DNA of 64,000 nt from Prototheca cutis (GCA_002897115.2 BCIH01000001.1:1059031-1123030); one strand, 5' to 3'. Numbered from the stretch's first letter, positions 50,743 to 62,120 are shown. Made by a program: numbers and translations. The notes: a model not told the origin generated them from the sequence alone.

Positions 50743-53201
50743 TCAAGGCTCCTCTTCAGGTTCGGGTTGCGCTGGCACGCTCGCCACCGCCAGCAGCCGG
50801 TCCTCCTTTCGTTTCGCGCGATCGGCCCGTGCGCGCTCCAGCGCCGTACGACTGTTGTCCCAGCGCCGCAGCAGGCGCGTGGCCAGCGGGTGCCATGGGA
50901 TATTCGCTGCGTCTGCGGCATACTCGCTGTACATCCTGCGATGGGGAGAGAATGGGGTGAGCACGGCATGCTCTTCAGCGTCATGCATGGAACGCGCTCC
51001 GCCGGCGCAAGGCATAGCATCGTGCACAGAGCGTGCATCGCTGATCCTCCTCAGGGGGCAATGGACGCGCAGTGGTCCCCAATAGTCAATGGCCCTTTGG
51101 ACATGCAGACAGGAATCCCCCGGATGTTGGTGTCCATCCCCCCCTCCTGCAGGCAGCAAAGGCGACCAGAGAACTCACTTGTACCAGTCGGGCCGGCCTG
51201 TGGCCCAAAACGTGACGCAGTTCTTGAAAGGACCCTGGTCAAAGGGATTGCTGCAGTGTGTTTTGGGGGCAAGGTGTCTGTTGGGTGGATGCTGTCATTG
51301 TGTGGGTCGTGAGCTTGCAAAGAAGGCTAGACTAGAAAGGGAGGGATGCAGGCCCCAGCCCCCACGCCCTCCCATTCAACAGAGTCCAGACCACAGAAAG
51401 ACAGATTACCACGGGACCCTCCGAGACACACACAAACATGCCTGTACTGGCCGTCGGGCCCTTGGAGGTAGCTGTACCGCTGGCGCAGGATCATCTCATT
51501 GGTGGTGAGTGCAGCCAGGATGCCCCAGAGTGCCCTGGCCAGCAGTGCCGTCGTGCCCACCGTGACCCCAGCCTGGGTGACGGTTGTGGGTGTACGGGGG
51601 GGGGATTACGTCATGGAGCTGGCGCATCAAGGCCGAGCACAGCAACGCATGCAATGCACGACAGCGCCACGGAGAGCAACAGCAGCAATAGAGACCCCTG
51701 CCCCAAGGCAACCACCTGTGCACCCACCCAACCAGCTGGAGCGCACCACGACGAGGTACATGTAAGAAACTCCCGGTGCTGCACGGACGACAGTGCCCAG
51801 ATTCTTGAGCACGACCCCCGCCCCCGGCATGGCGTGTAGGCCCAGCGCGCCCCGCAGGACGATGGCGGCAAACCGCGCACCCAGGGCCAAAAACAGGATC
51901 TCCGCGGAAAACAGGCACGCGAGGTACCCTACGAAAGACCGCCGGTTGGCTGCGGCGACGCAGTTGCCGACGACGGGGCAGTGGTGATCAAACTCTGCGA
52001 CGCAGCGGCCGCAGGAGCCGCAGTGCTTGGAGCGGATGGGGCGGTACGCGTCGCAGGAAAAGCACCACGCGGGGTGCTGGGCCTTGAGCCACTCGCGCTG
52101 CGCGGGGTCCATGCCCGCGGCTTCCGAGGCGCGGGGGCCCTGCGGCAAAAACCCCGGATCGCAGCGCCACGTGCGGTACTGGAGCAGCAGCGCTGCGCCA
52201 CCCAGCGTGAAGAAAGCGAGGCAGGGAAGCAGTGCGACGTAAAATGCGGGGAGCATGCCCACCGCAAAGGTCAGGATGGATGCCAGCTCCAACGATACCA
52301 CCAGTGCGCCAGGAAAGTCAGAAAATGGAATGGCCCGTGTGGGGACGCCGCCTATCCGCGTCACGCACAGCGACGTGCCCATCACAAACAGCAGCGGGAC
52401 AAGGAATAGCGCCACAAAGAAAGGAAGAATGCCCGCAGCAAAGGCACCTGCCACACACGCCACATACAGCGGCGGCCACGCCACGTCCAGGTGCACCAGG
52501 TACGCCCTGTGCGTGGAAAGAGTGAACAGGGTTTGAGGGCAGCTGGCGGAACAAGATGAATGCATGCACGTACTGGCATCGGTAGCCTGGAGCCAGTAAC
52601 TGCCTTTCAGATGGCCCCCCCCACCACCCCATATGCCAACCGGCCTTTGATAGAGGTCCCAGCAGCCCTGTGCCTCTTCTGAGAGCCCATCCGACTCATG
52701 CATGCAGCCTGGGCCGTGCACATGTGCGGCAGGTGAACCCGGCATCTCCTCCACAAGCGTCTCTGGCCCTCCAGCTGCAATCTCCGCGATAGCATCCCGG
52801 ACCGCGCCCTCCGTGACGCGGCTCGACTGGCCCTGTGCCGCCAGCCGATCATTCAGCCGGCGGGCTACCTCCTGGAACACCAGACTCTGCTTGGTGGTTG
52901 CATCGGGCTTGGACCCAGAAGCCCGGGATCCTGGGGGGCCAGAGCTAGGGGACCCCGAGGAGTTGGAAGCCGCCGCACCAGCGCTGCCAGGTGCGCCCGA
53001 CTCCCGAGCAGGTGGGGAGCTCCGAGAGGCCTGTGCCGGGGTATACAACCGGGTTCAAAACGGGATACAACATCGCCGGCGCCCGAAACATCATCACATA
53101 CATAGTTCACATCATCACCCTGGAAAAATACTTACAGAAGGCTTGGGAGCGGGCTGGCTACGGGCGGGGAGGCCCCTCCCAAGGCCGGCCTTGCCCTGCA
53201 T
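50743..53201 (-). CDS. DHHC-type protein S-palmitoyltransferase
   Basis: Integral membrane enzyme that acylates cysteines. Exons: 53201..53136, 53030..about 52645, 52506..51747, 51572..51442, 51250..51179, 50935..50743; about 535 residues. Exon 1 ends at a strong TCT|GTAAGT. The N-terminal 150 residues are Ser/Gly/Pro-rich and cytosolic. Two hydrophobic pairs (for example FVALFLVPLLFVMGTSL) precede the CRD: CFSCDAYRPIRSKHCGSCG, then RCVAEFDHHCPVVGNCVAAA with catalytic DHHC. LTTNEMIL is the TTxE motif, followed by NPFDQGPFKNCVTFW. Exon 4 ends at a GC donor (ACAG|GCATGT), needed to join QY to NPFDQG. The exon 2-3 junction is unresolved; the best phase-2 option is also GC-type (AAAG|GCCGGT). Confidence 0.85.
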
Positions 53202-53848
53202 GAGGTTTGTGCAGGTGCCTAAGCGATGCCCATGCCCAGACCAACCGCGTCAAGGCCAGCGTCGTCCCTCAATCATTCGCATGTCATTTCTTAATAGCGT
53301 ATCTTGAAAAAAAGGGGCATGTTGGCTGGGAATGAGGGACATTTTGAGGCCGTCTCGTGATTGCCCCGAGTCCCGAATGAGCATCTGAAAGGGAGGGCGA
53401 ACTGATCTGGGCACCTGAGCCCCCGGGCGCATGGGACATCCGGTCCGGGGCTTGCATGATGCGGCATGCTGCCGTTGATGAGGCAGGAACATCTGGTCAG
53501 ACGTGTGATGCACATGTCAAAGCATAGAAACACACGGGACTGACATCGAAGAGAGTGCCTGCGAGCGTGGCCGTGAGGAAGCGCGCCTGTCCCGGAGACC
53601 GAGCGCCTTGCTCGCCTAGCCAGCCTGCACTGGTCCGACTTGCCTCTTTGGCGCCCTCGTTCTCTTTTGGCGCACTCGACATTCTGCTGGCGAGCCGGCG
53701 TGTTTCCACGAGCCTTGGACCTCGGGCTCCCCCTGCGGCGCACGGCCTTGCCGGCGGCCACTCCTGCCCCCACCCCCCCACCATACTGCGCTTGCTGGGC
53801 GGCGCCCGGCGCCCGTTCCCCGCCAGGCGACTGACTGGGGTCTCCAGA
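53202..53848. other. Divergent upstream region with open transit-like frame
   Basis: Lies between the DHHC start (-) and the first ATG of the CCA-adding enzyme (+). From 53555 (a GTG) to 53848 the plus frame is open and continuous with the enzyme, with basic, Ser/Ala-rich composition. Confidence 0.5.
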
Positions 53849-55742
53849 ATGGCCGCCTCCAGGATGCTGGAGCCCACCGCAGAGGAGCAGGCGCTGTTCG
53901 ACACGCTCGTGGCCGCGGCGGCCGAAGCCGGGTTCCCCACCACGCTGCGCTGCGCAGGGGGCTGGGTCCGCGACAAGCTCCTGGGCAGGGCCTCGGCCGA
54001 CATCGACATCGCGCTGGACGACGCGCTGGGCTCGGCCTTTGCTGCGGCGGTGAACGAGCACCTGGCCGGGCGCGGCGCGGCGACACATACCGTGGCGGTG
54101 ATTGCGGCCAACCCGGCGCAGAGCAAGCACCTCGAGACGGCGCGCGTCCGCGTGCATGGGGTCTGGCTGGACCTAGTCAACCTGCGCAGCGAGAGCTACG
54201 CGTCGGACTCCCGCATCCCCACTGCCCAGTTTGGCACGGCCGAGCAGGACGCCGCGCGCCGGGACTTCACGATCAACGCGCTGTTCTACAACCTGCACAC
54301 GCGGCGTGTGGAGGACTTTACGGGCCATGGGCTAGATGACCTGGAAGGCGGTGTCCTCCGCACACCGCTGGCGCCCCGGCAGACGCTGCTGGACGACCCG
54401 CTACGTGCGCTGCGCGGCGTGCGCTTTGCCGCGCGCCTCGGCTTCCGGCTCGATGACGATCTCATCAAAGCCGCGGCACAGCCGGAGGTCGGTGCCGCGG
54501 TTGGATTTTATCGGTTGTGGAGGACTTTGGGTTTGGGGAATGTGTGTCTATCTCTTTCTTAGTTTGGGACTCGGAATGCATTGTCCATAGTGCTGTTACA
54601 TTGTTGCTTTGCTACCGTGGGTTTTTCTGTGTCTGTTCGGGGTCCACCATTGTCGCTTGGATGGAGTGCATGGCCGCATGAATCTCGTAGCAGCAGCAGC
54701 CACCGTCAGCCTTCTCAGGTCCAACGGATCAGCCAGCCAGCCGATGACAATGCTCGGATCATGCACACCATCACCCAACTCTTCAAGCCTGGGCGGCGGG
54801 TTCATCGATCATGGGCTCTGGCCCCGCGCCGCGGTCGTCGTCGCGCGCGGCGTTGCCGACCTCGGGCACCGCCGGCGCCCGGATGGCGCGATACAGCAAC
54901 AGATATGCCATGTGCCAGTCGCCGCCGCCCGCCAGCGCGAGGACCTCGGCCTCTTCCTTGACCGACATCTCGTCGTCATCAAACAGGACCCACCGCCCAT
55001 CCTGCTGTTTGACCCAGGCGACATAGTGCCCTGAGTCGGCACTGCGCCCCTTGTGCGTCAGCACCCCGGCCAGCTCGTACCGCCCCGTCAGCGGGCCCGG
55101 GGCTGCACCCCCGCCGGCCGCCGCAGCCTCCAGGGCAGCAGCGGATGTGCTGGGCGCGGTACCATGCCTCGGCACATGCACTACGGCCTCGGCGCCGCGG
55201 GAGGCCGCGCCCTCCAGCGCCTTTTCGTGCGCCTCGGCCGCGGGGTTCGGGCCCAGCAGTGCCGCGTCCTCGGCCGCACGCGCCGCCTCGCGCGGGCCAG
55301 CCAGCCGCTCCTGCAGCGCACTGCTGCAAAACTCAAATGTGTCCAGCACCGTAGGGAAACCCACCTGTGTGTGTGGTGTGGTGCATTTTTGAATTTGTTT
55401 TTCCTGGTGAGCAGTGAGTTCAAGACAATGATGTTCAGGTGAGAATACGCTGTTTCCCAGGCAGGGTACCTGGGTACCGCATCGCCGGCGCTGATGGCTG
55501 TGAGTCTGTCAATGAATTCTCAAACCCGAACCCACACACACACAAACGAGATGCACCCATGCACCTTGCGCAGGATCTTGGCTTTCTGCTGCACGTCGGC
55601 CTTGTAGAAGAAACGGACCATCTGGACACAGAGGTATGGTGGCAGCGACTCGATCTCGCTCGAGCCCTCAAACATTGCCAGTCTGCAGAAGGTTTTATTT
55701 GTTTATTCCTTCATTCATGTATTTATTTATCTATCTATTATT

Positions 55743-55813
<71 letters not shown>

Positions 55814-57795
55814 TGTGTGAGGCAGGGGGAGAGAGAGGGCATCGCGTTGGTGTATTTGGAGCGGGCTGTGGAACCCCCTGACTCACACCACGCAACTGAC
55901 CAACCTTCCCAGGATGGGGCTCATGCTTTCGCGGTCCTCCCGCAGTCCTAGGCGCACACCCTCGGCCAGCTGGTTGACGTCGCCCGTGATGTTGCACTTG
56001 AGGCTGTAGGCCAGCCCGTCTTGCCGGGTCTCCTCCCCCGTCTCGCTGCACCGCAGCGTCGCTCCCAGCCGCACGCCAAACAGAGCCTCCACAGGCGAAG
56101 GCACACCGGAAGAGCTGGCCGCAGGAGCCCCGAGCGCGGAACGCAGCGAAAACAGCAGGTTGGTCCAGCACTCTTCCGCATCCTGCTGCATGAAGTAGCC
56201 CTCCCTGCGCGGGTTCGTGGGAGCGGGGTTGCGATTCATGGGTGCGTGTGTTGAGCCAGTGCACAGCCAAGCCCCCAAAACAAAGCAAAAGCCCAAATCC
56301 AGCTGCGCCCGTCCCCACCAAAACAGGAGCCCACCCTTCCCCACCTGGCCTGCTGCGCAAACTGCGGAAACTTCTTGCGCAGGCACAGGAGGAAGGCCAT
56401 GGGCGGGATGGGCTGAGCCGAGGTGGTCAGCGAGGAGAAAAGCTGGCGTGTCGCCGTCGCCAGCGCCACATCCGGGTCGGACCCAGAGCCCGGCGAGGGC
56501 CGAAAGTCCGCCAGCCTGCAAGGTGATCGTGTGTGGGCCGTTCATGGTTGTGTGCGTGTGCGCATGTGGTGGCTGGGCAGGGAGATGCAGGGATGCCTGG
56601 GTCAAATGTCGCTGCACATGGCCAAGTCATCCACACGCTGCGTGACCCCAACCCTTCCCTTCACACAGCACTCACGCGTCCCGCAGCTCCTCGACGGCAT
56701 AGAGGCACTGCAGCGTGCTGTTCATGTAGCACGTGTTGCCCAGGTTCTCCAGACCCGCACCGTACTTGGCCAGACCTGCGCAGTGCGCAGGCATGCATTC
56801 AGTGCGAGGCAAGGGCGGGGGGCGAATTGGGGGAGGTGGAGTCCATGAGCGGGGCATGGCCCACCCTCCCCCAGCGCTTGCGAGCCATGCTCTCCTGCAC
56901 ATGCTCAACAATCCCCGAATCCACCACCGCAAAACAACCGTGCGTCCTCCCCACGCCAGGACCTCACCCGTAGTGTCCTGCTGCTCCATGGGCAGGTCCT
57001 CAAGAAAGGTGGGCGCGGCGGCAGGGGCCTGAGGGGCGGCCGCGGCCGAGCCTAGCATGGTGAGCTTGGAGCCATCACGGATGCCCGTGGGCCCCCAATC
57101 CGCGTCATCCTTGAGCAGGCCCCCCTTGAGACCCAGGATCTTCTGCCGTTCGGGCGGCACGCCCGTCAGGGAGAAGAGCTGGGACTTGAACACCGCCGGA
57201 GGCACGGTGGTGTCCACCTCCACATCCCTGAACACCTCCCTCTGCCACTTCACCTCCACCTTCACCATTGCGGGATAGATGGGAGCGGGAGGCACGGCCG
57301 GACCGGATCGCAGGCCAGGTGTGCAGGATGGCTGTAGGTGGGTGCGAGGCCTGCCAGGCGGTGATCACTCCTGGTCCCGGTCGGGGAAGCACCGCGCGCG
57401 ATGGGGGAAGCGACAACGAGCAAAGAGAAATCAAATCCGACATTGACGATCATGGATGCCCGGACGCCGCAGGTGGAGGCACGGCGGTGCCGCGAGGAAT
57501 ACTTTCTGGTGTCCCACCCTGGATCGCGCCGTACCCGGCTCGCGTGCTGGCCGTGGCCGCGTTTGGAGATCACTAGGCTGGCTGGCAGGGCCAATCCGCC
57601 GTGCCCCAAACCGACGCCCATTCTCAGGCGCCATTCCAGCGCCCACGACCACCCGTCATCAGTCCCAGTTCCACATGCCATCCAACATGCCAGCATGTCC
57701 AACGCGGGCAGCTCACATTGCCTTCAGCATGGGTTGCCCAGCCCAACGGCATCGATAGCAGCCACAGCAGCCGACACTCAGACGGAGCCCCGCCC

Positions 57796-57862
<67 letters not shown>

Positions 57863-59082
57863 CCCACTGTCCCTGAGGTCCCCATCAATAACATGCACCC
57901 ACCCATGCCACTCCGCATTTCCAAACATGCACAGATTGCCGAGGCCCTGGCGCGCAAGGTGAGTCGGGAGCGGGTGGGCGCTGAGCTGGAGGGCATGCTG
58001 ACGGGCCCCGACCCGGTGGCCGCGCTACGCCTGCTGCACCAGCTGGGCCTGCTGCGAGCCGTGTTCCAGGCCGACCTGCCCGAAGGAGTCTGCGTCGACA
58101 GCGCAGCGCTGGCATGGGAAGCCATGCGTGCGGCTGGGGTGAGCGGGGCGTTCTCTTGGGGGCCTGAAGGGGGTCGTGAGGGGGGGTCATTCCTGTGAAG
58201 ACAGCCGCATGCCTTTCCTTGATCAGCAGTCTCCCTCACGTCTGTCCCTCACGGTCCAGTGCCGGTCCCCTCCCCACCCGCCCACTCCCAATACACGCAC
58301 ATCCACAAATCAATCTGCAGTTGGAACTCTCGGACGTTGCCCGCCGCGACATGTTGCTGGCGGCGCTGCTACTGCCCGTCCGAGGGCACGTCGTCCCCGG
58401 GCCCAAGGGCTACGAGGTCGCGCTGGGCCCGCACACCGCGCGCACCGCGCTCAAGTGGCCGTCCAAGGGCGCCGATGCAGTGGGCGCGCTGCACGCCGCC
58501 GCACCGGTACTGCTGGGCCTGCTGGACGAGCTGCGGCACGGCCGTGGAAGTTGCGAGGAAGCTGNGGCCCTTGGTGGGAATGCTGCAGAGTCAGCTACTG
58601 CTGACGATGACACAGCCAAGACAGATGCTGGGCCCAGCACCGCTGGCGCTGGTCCAAATCTGCAGGTGTCGCTTGGCCGCGTGCTGCTGTCGCTGAAGCA
58701 GGGCTGGCGTGAAGGGTGCCTGCTGGCGGCCACGCTCCCGTTTGCTGAGACGAAGCATGTGCGCGGCGGCGCAGCCGGGGAGCACGATGGTGCCGCTGCA
58801 GGTGCCCGGGAAATGTCGTCCTCTTCAGAGTCGACAGCCGCGGTGGTGGAGGGCTACCGCTGTCTGGCCGCGGCGGTGCACGGCTGGAACCTGGAGGGCT
58901 GCTGGGACTGGCGGCCGCCGCTCAACGGCAAGGAGGTCATGGGGCTCCTGGGTGTGGCGGGCAAGGAGGTGGGCGCTGTCATGACAGCCATTGCCGACTG
59001 GCAGCTGGCCCGGCCCGAGGGCACAGCCGAGGAGTGTCGGGCGTGGCTGTTGACNGAGTCACAGTGGAAACGCGATCAATAA
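53849..59082 (+). CDS. CCA1: CCA-adding enzyme (tRNA nucleotidyltransferase), host of a nested gene
   Basis: Adds CCA to tRNA 3' ends. Exons: 53849..54487, 57935..58138, 58321..59082; 534 residues from ATG 53849 (another in-frame ATG at 53864). Class II head: LRCAGGWVRDKLLGRASADI (GGxVRD), then DIALDD supplying metal-binding Asp residues. RRDFTINALFYN and DPLRALRGVRFAARLGF (DxxRxxR template) follow. The neck helix runs from exon 1 (DDDLIKAAAQPE) directly into exon 2 (IAEALARKVSRERVGAELEG), the canonical order, so the 3,447-nt gap between them must be an intron. Exon 3 holds the body and tail. The intron contains the antisense UBP6 gene. The sequence before the ATG looks like a targeting peptide without an ATG. 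Ns at 58565 and 59055. Confidence 0.9.
54783..57268 (-). CDS. UBP6: Ubiquitin-specific protease UBP6/USP14, nested antisense in CCA1 intron
   Basis: Proteasome-associated deubiquitinase. Exons: 57268..56968, 56775..56676, 56515..56345, 56204..55905, 55682..55565, 55364..54783; 523 residues, all phases consistent. An N-terminal ubiquitin-like domain (MVKVEVKWQREVFRDVEVDT ... PPERQKILGLKGG) docks on Rpn1 in this family. Cys box: LENLGNTCYMNSTLQCLYA (catalytic Cys). QQDAEECWTNLLFSL and LPPYLCVQMVRFFYKADVQQ are UBP6 blocks. His box: SADSGHYVAWVKQQDGRWVL, then FDDDEMS with the acid residue. All catalytic residues are present, so it appears functional. The whole gene lies inside the intron 54488..57934 of the plus-strand CCA-adding gene. 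Confidence 0.93.
55749..55818. repeat. (GT)n microsatellite, about 70 nt
   Basis: Lies in UBP6 intron 4 (reads as AC on the UBP6 sense strand) and therefore also in the CCA1 intron. Confidence 0.95.
57797..57861 (+). repeat. Poly(C) tract of 65 nt
   Basis: Uninterrupted C run in the CCA1 intron, about 73 nt before its acceptor and upstream of the UBP6 start on the other strand. Confidence 0.85.
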
Positions 59083-59668
59083 CGTTTGCAGGTGCATGGC
59101 CGGTGAAACAGCTGTGATCAAACAATTGTCAACGCCAACTGGTGACAATGCGACCTGCGTCGCACTCTGATGACGGTAGGGAGACCCTCTGCTCTTTCTT
59201 TATGCGCACCTTGCCTGACCACAGTGTGGATACCTCCCTGCATGGTGAGACAGAGCCTAGCTTGGCCCAGTGTTCTCCACCCATGCAAGTTGGCATCAGT
59301 TAAAGAGTGGTGCCCCCAGTGCGCGCATGAGTTGCGAGACGGTCTCAATGTCAAAATCCACTGGCAAGACTAGGTGACTTCTCCTGCTTGGCAAAACGAG
59401 CCAAACACTCTTCCTCGCCCACGCAATGTGCACACCACCCAAGGAATGTCAACCTTCATTCNATTCCTGCAAGTTGTCTGAGTGAAGGACTCAGACGTGC
59501 CATTTTCCTGTAGCCCTGTGCCCCCCTCATGTCCTGTACCTGCAAAAAAGCCCATTCAATGGATGCCCATTTTTGCTGCACCACAGCTCCCAGCAAAGGC
59601 AGCCAAGCATGCATGCCAGAGGTGCGGCACACCGTCCCTACAAGCGACCATTACACTGCCAGGTAGCC
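59083..59668. other. Convergent intergenic region
   Basis: Lies between the CCA1 stop (+) and the U6 snRNA 3' end (-); no gene was seen. An N is present at about 59462. Confidence 0.55.
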
Positions 59669-59675
59669 AAAAAAA
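59669..59675 (-). terminator. Pol III T-run terminator of U6
   Basis: Seven T on the minus strand directly at the U6 3' end. Confidence 0.8.
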
Positions 59676-59774
59676 TTTTGGAACCATTTCTCGAACGAAG
59701 CGTGTCATCCTTGCGCAGGGGCCATGCTAATCTTCTCTGTATCGTTCCAAGTTTATCATATGCCCGAAGGCGAC
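59672..59774 (-). ncRNA. U6 spliceosomal snRNA
   Basis: Read on the minus strand, the RNA starts GTCGCCTTCGGGC (5' stem-loop). It contains the nearly invariant U6 core: GGAACGATACAGAGAAGAT, TTAGCATGGCCCCTGCGC, AAGGATGACACGC, which includes the ACAGAGA and AGC elements. It ends with GAGAAATGGTTCCAAAA before a T run. This matches plant-type U6 almost base for base in the core. U6 forms the spliceosome catalytic centre. Exact ends may shift by a few bases. Confidence 0.97.
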
Positions 59775-59793
59775 AAGTTTCGCATCGTGAACG

Positions 59794-59801
59794 TATATAT
59801 A
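59794..59801 (-). promoter_or_regulatory. U6 TATA box (Pol III type 3 promoter)
   Basis: ATATATA on the minus strand at about -20 to -27 relative to the U6 start, as in plant U6 genes. A plant-like upstream sequence element was not clearly recognised. Confidence 0.7.
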
Positions 59802-60325
59802 AGCCTCCAGCAATTGCGCCCACCGATTATGGGTGGATAACGCCCCACACCATGCAGCTCGCGCGCGCGTGTGTTTTCCGCTCGCATACCGACTGATAGA
59901 GTCATGAAAACAACCGCGTGCTGTATTACGCCATGACATGGGTTTAGGGACTTGCCATGCTCGTTGTTGCCCGGGCAACCAAAGGGCGGCGGCCAACCCG
60001 AGGCGTACGTGCGATGGTGTGAGAGCGCTCTCGACTTCGTTGAAGATGGCATGAAGACCGCCACATGTCCACACGAAGTGCAAAAAGTTTGGTATCTGGA
60101 GGTGCAGGGGACTTTCAAGAGGCACGACCCTTCGTGAAGGCTGTCCAGTCCGGAGGGCAAAAAAATACTCCTAAAGGCGCTGTTTGACAAATGACCCTCG
60201 CGTGTTTGGGAAAGGCTTTATCCACCTCAGTGCCAAATTGAATTGTGGTCGTACGGCCAATGTTGAGCTATCACAGTATTTTTTTGGCTGCCTGCCCGGC
60301 AGCATCGTCAAGAGGCTTGTGGCCG
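59802..60325. other. Region upstream of U6 and downstream of ATP10
   Basis: Contains the U6 distal promoter region and the ATP10 3' end. No protein gene was seen. Confidence 0.55.
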
Positions 60326-61780
60326 TCATTGAAGCTTCCTTGGCCTGGGCCCAGTGCACTGCCGGGCGACGTCCATGAATCGTGCCAGCTCGTCCCCCGT
60401 GGGCGATCCGGAGCTCCTCCAGCGGATGCGGCCCTTGTCATCCAGCAAGAAGACATATCTGCGGCGGTGGGTCAAATGGCGTGGTGGGTTTGGCATCCAG
60501 CGTTGGTAGGTCCCGTCATCGGTCTCCAACATCCAATGGCATGGCACTCCATCCGGTACAGCGACCCTCCAATGGGAGACTCACCCCGTCAGGCGGTTTG
60601 TCAGGCCGAGCGCCGCGGCGACGGGCTTGGCCTTGCCAAAGTGAAACAAGTAGTCGGCCGGCATCGCGTACTTGGCCTGGCTGGCCGTACCGCTCTTCAT
60701 CAGGATGCCACGGAACGGCTTGAGCTGCATGACCTGCACCGTGCGTTCTGGTGGCGGCGTACTCAAGCCCAGACCCAGAAAACTCATGGACCTGCAAATC
60801 AGATAAGCAATGGTGTCCTCCCAGCCCACAACACTGGTCAGCAACCATACCGAGCTCTCGACGATGGCCAACTCCACGAGCCGGACCCTGGGCGCGGCCT
60901 TGAACGTTTCACTAAAAGGCACCGTCCACAACTCTATCAAATCCTGCATCATTGCATGGGGGCCGCCCAGTCAGCACGGTTTCTGGGGCTGCACGTGCAT
61001 GCGCGCCGCACCAGCCCTGCCCCTCTTGCAGTGCCACGCACCTGGGCTCCTGCCCGAAAGGCAACGGCGACAAGGGTGAGATCGGCGACACCGGTGTCAA
61101 ACGGCAGGTGCACCGTGGATCCGTCAGGCAGCATGGCCGTGATGGGAGGAAAGGGTTGCGCGGCGCTGGGCTTCCAGCTCTCGCTCGCAAAGGTCTTGCC
61201 GTGGTTATCCCGAAAGTCCCGAAAATCATCGAAGTACCCCCGTCGCATGTCCTCCTATGGGAGGAGCACCGTTCGGAAAGGGGACCGCACGCATGACGGG
61301 GGTACTCGTGCAACAGGCCCTAACTTAGCCGGCACCTGGCCCTGCCTGCTCAAGGCGTTTTTACCACTCTCAGGCACACACACACACGCCCGCCCCCCCC
61401 CCCACCACAACACACACACACAGACGCACGCACACCAGATAGCATTGACCAACCTGGATTTCTTTGATGTTGGCCTCCCGTTTCTCTTTGTCGAAAAGCT
61501 GCGAGTGGGTCGGTTTGGGCCGGCTGGTGTGCGTGATGCGTACGGAGCTGCCAAGCACCCACGACGAGCACGCCCATCCCAGGTGCGCCACCCACCGCCC
61601 AAACAATCCCATGCATGCATTCGTCGAGACAAGCATACACCCAAAGCATACATCAAAGAGCTTTATGCCACGAGTCTGCTGCAGGGTGGGTGCACCCTGG
61701 GCCCGACTGCACGGCACGGACGCCGGCCGAAGCTCCCCGAATGGTGCCCATATGGGCAACCGCCTGGCATGCCGCAGCAT
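60326..61780 (-). CDS. ATP10: Mitochondrial ATP synthase assembly factor ATP10
   Basis: ATP10 assists Fo assembly (subunit a/6 incorporation) in the inner membrane. Exons: 61780..61713, 61547..61454, 61254..61042, 60943..60585, 60458..60326; 288 residues with all phases matching. The N-terminus is a mitochondrial presequence (MLRHARRLPIWAPFGELRPA). KEKREANIKEIQ|EDMRRGYFDDFRDFRDN is the family's linker block. A thioredoxin-like core follows: LTLVAVAFRAGAQ|DLIELWTVPF, VRLVELAIVESSVWLL, DYLFHFGKAKP and TNRLTG|YVFLLDDKGRIRW (conserved GYVFLVDxxGRIRW). The exon 1 donor (GCC|GTGCAG) is inferred from phase; the other junctions are well supported by conservation. An upstream in-frame ATG exists at 61822. 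Confidence 0.88.
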
Positions 61781-62120
61781 TTCTCTCAATGTCTTGTCGA
61801 ATTTTGCTTTTAACACATCCACATAGTTGTACTATGGGATTTGATAGGTGCATTGCATGGGTGTGGAGGTCGCAATCGATCCCATGCAGTGATCGGGCCC
61901 CACAAAAAAGGATCGGGTTGCATTTAAAATGCAGAATGATGGGAGGTTGAGCCGGGAACTTTCGCAGGCACGGTCAAACTCATCAACGCCCTTCCCGCGT
62001 CCAGTTTCAGCCATTTCCCAGTATTTTACATTTCATCACTTGCCAATCGGGCGCTAGGCATCCCTGACCGCCCGGAACGTCGCTCGGCGCTGGTGCGCCC
62101 GACACCTCCTCCCGCCCACC
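61781..62120. other. Divergent upstream region between ATP10 and U-box genes
   Basis: 340 nt between start codons; no clear element recognised. Confidence 0.5.

Noticed and set aside
57713..58239. Poly-Gly and poly-Pro ORFs
   Set aside because: Translations of the poly(C) tract in the CCA1 intron.
60245..61813. 522-codon plus ORF
   Set aside because: Antisense shadow of ATP10, whose conserved exons lie on the minus strand.
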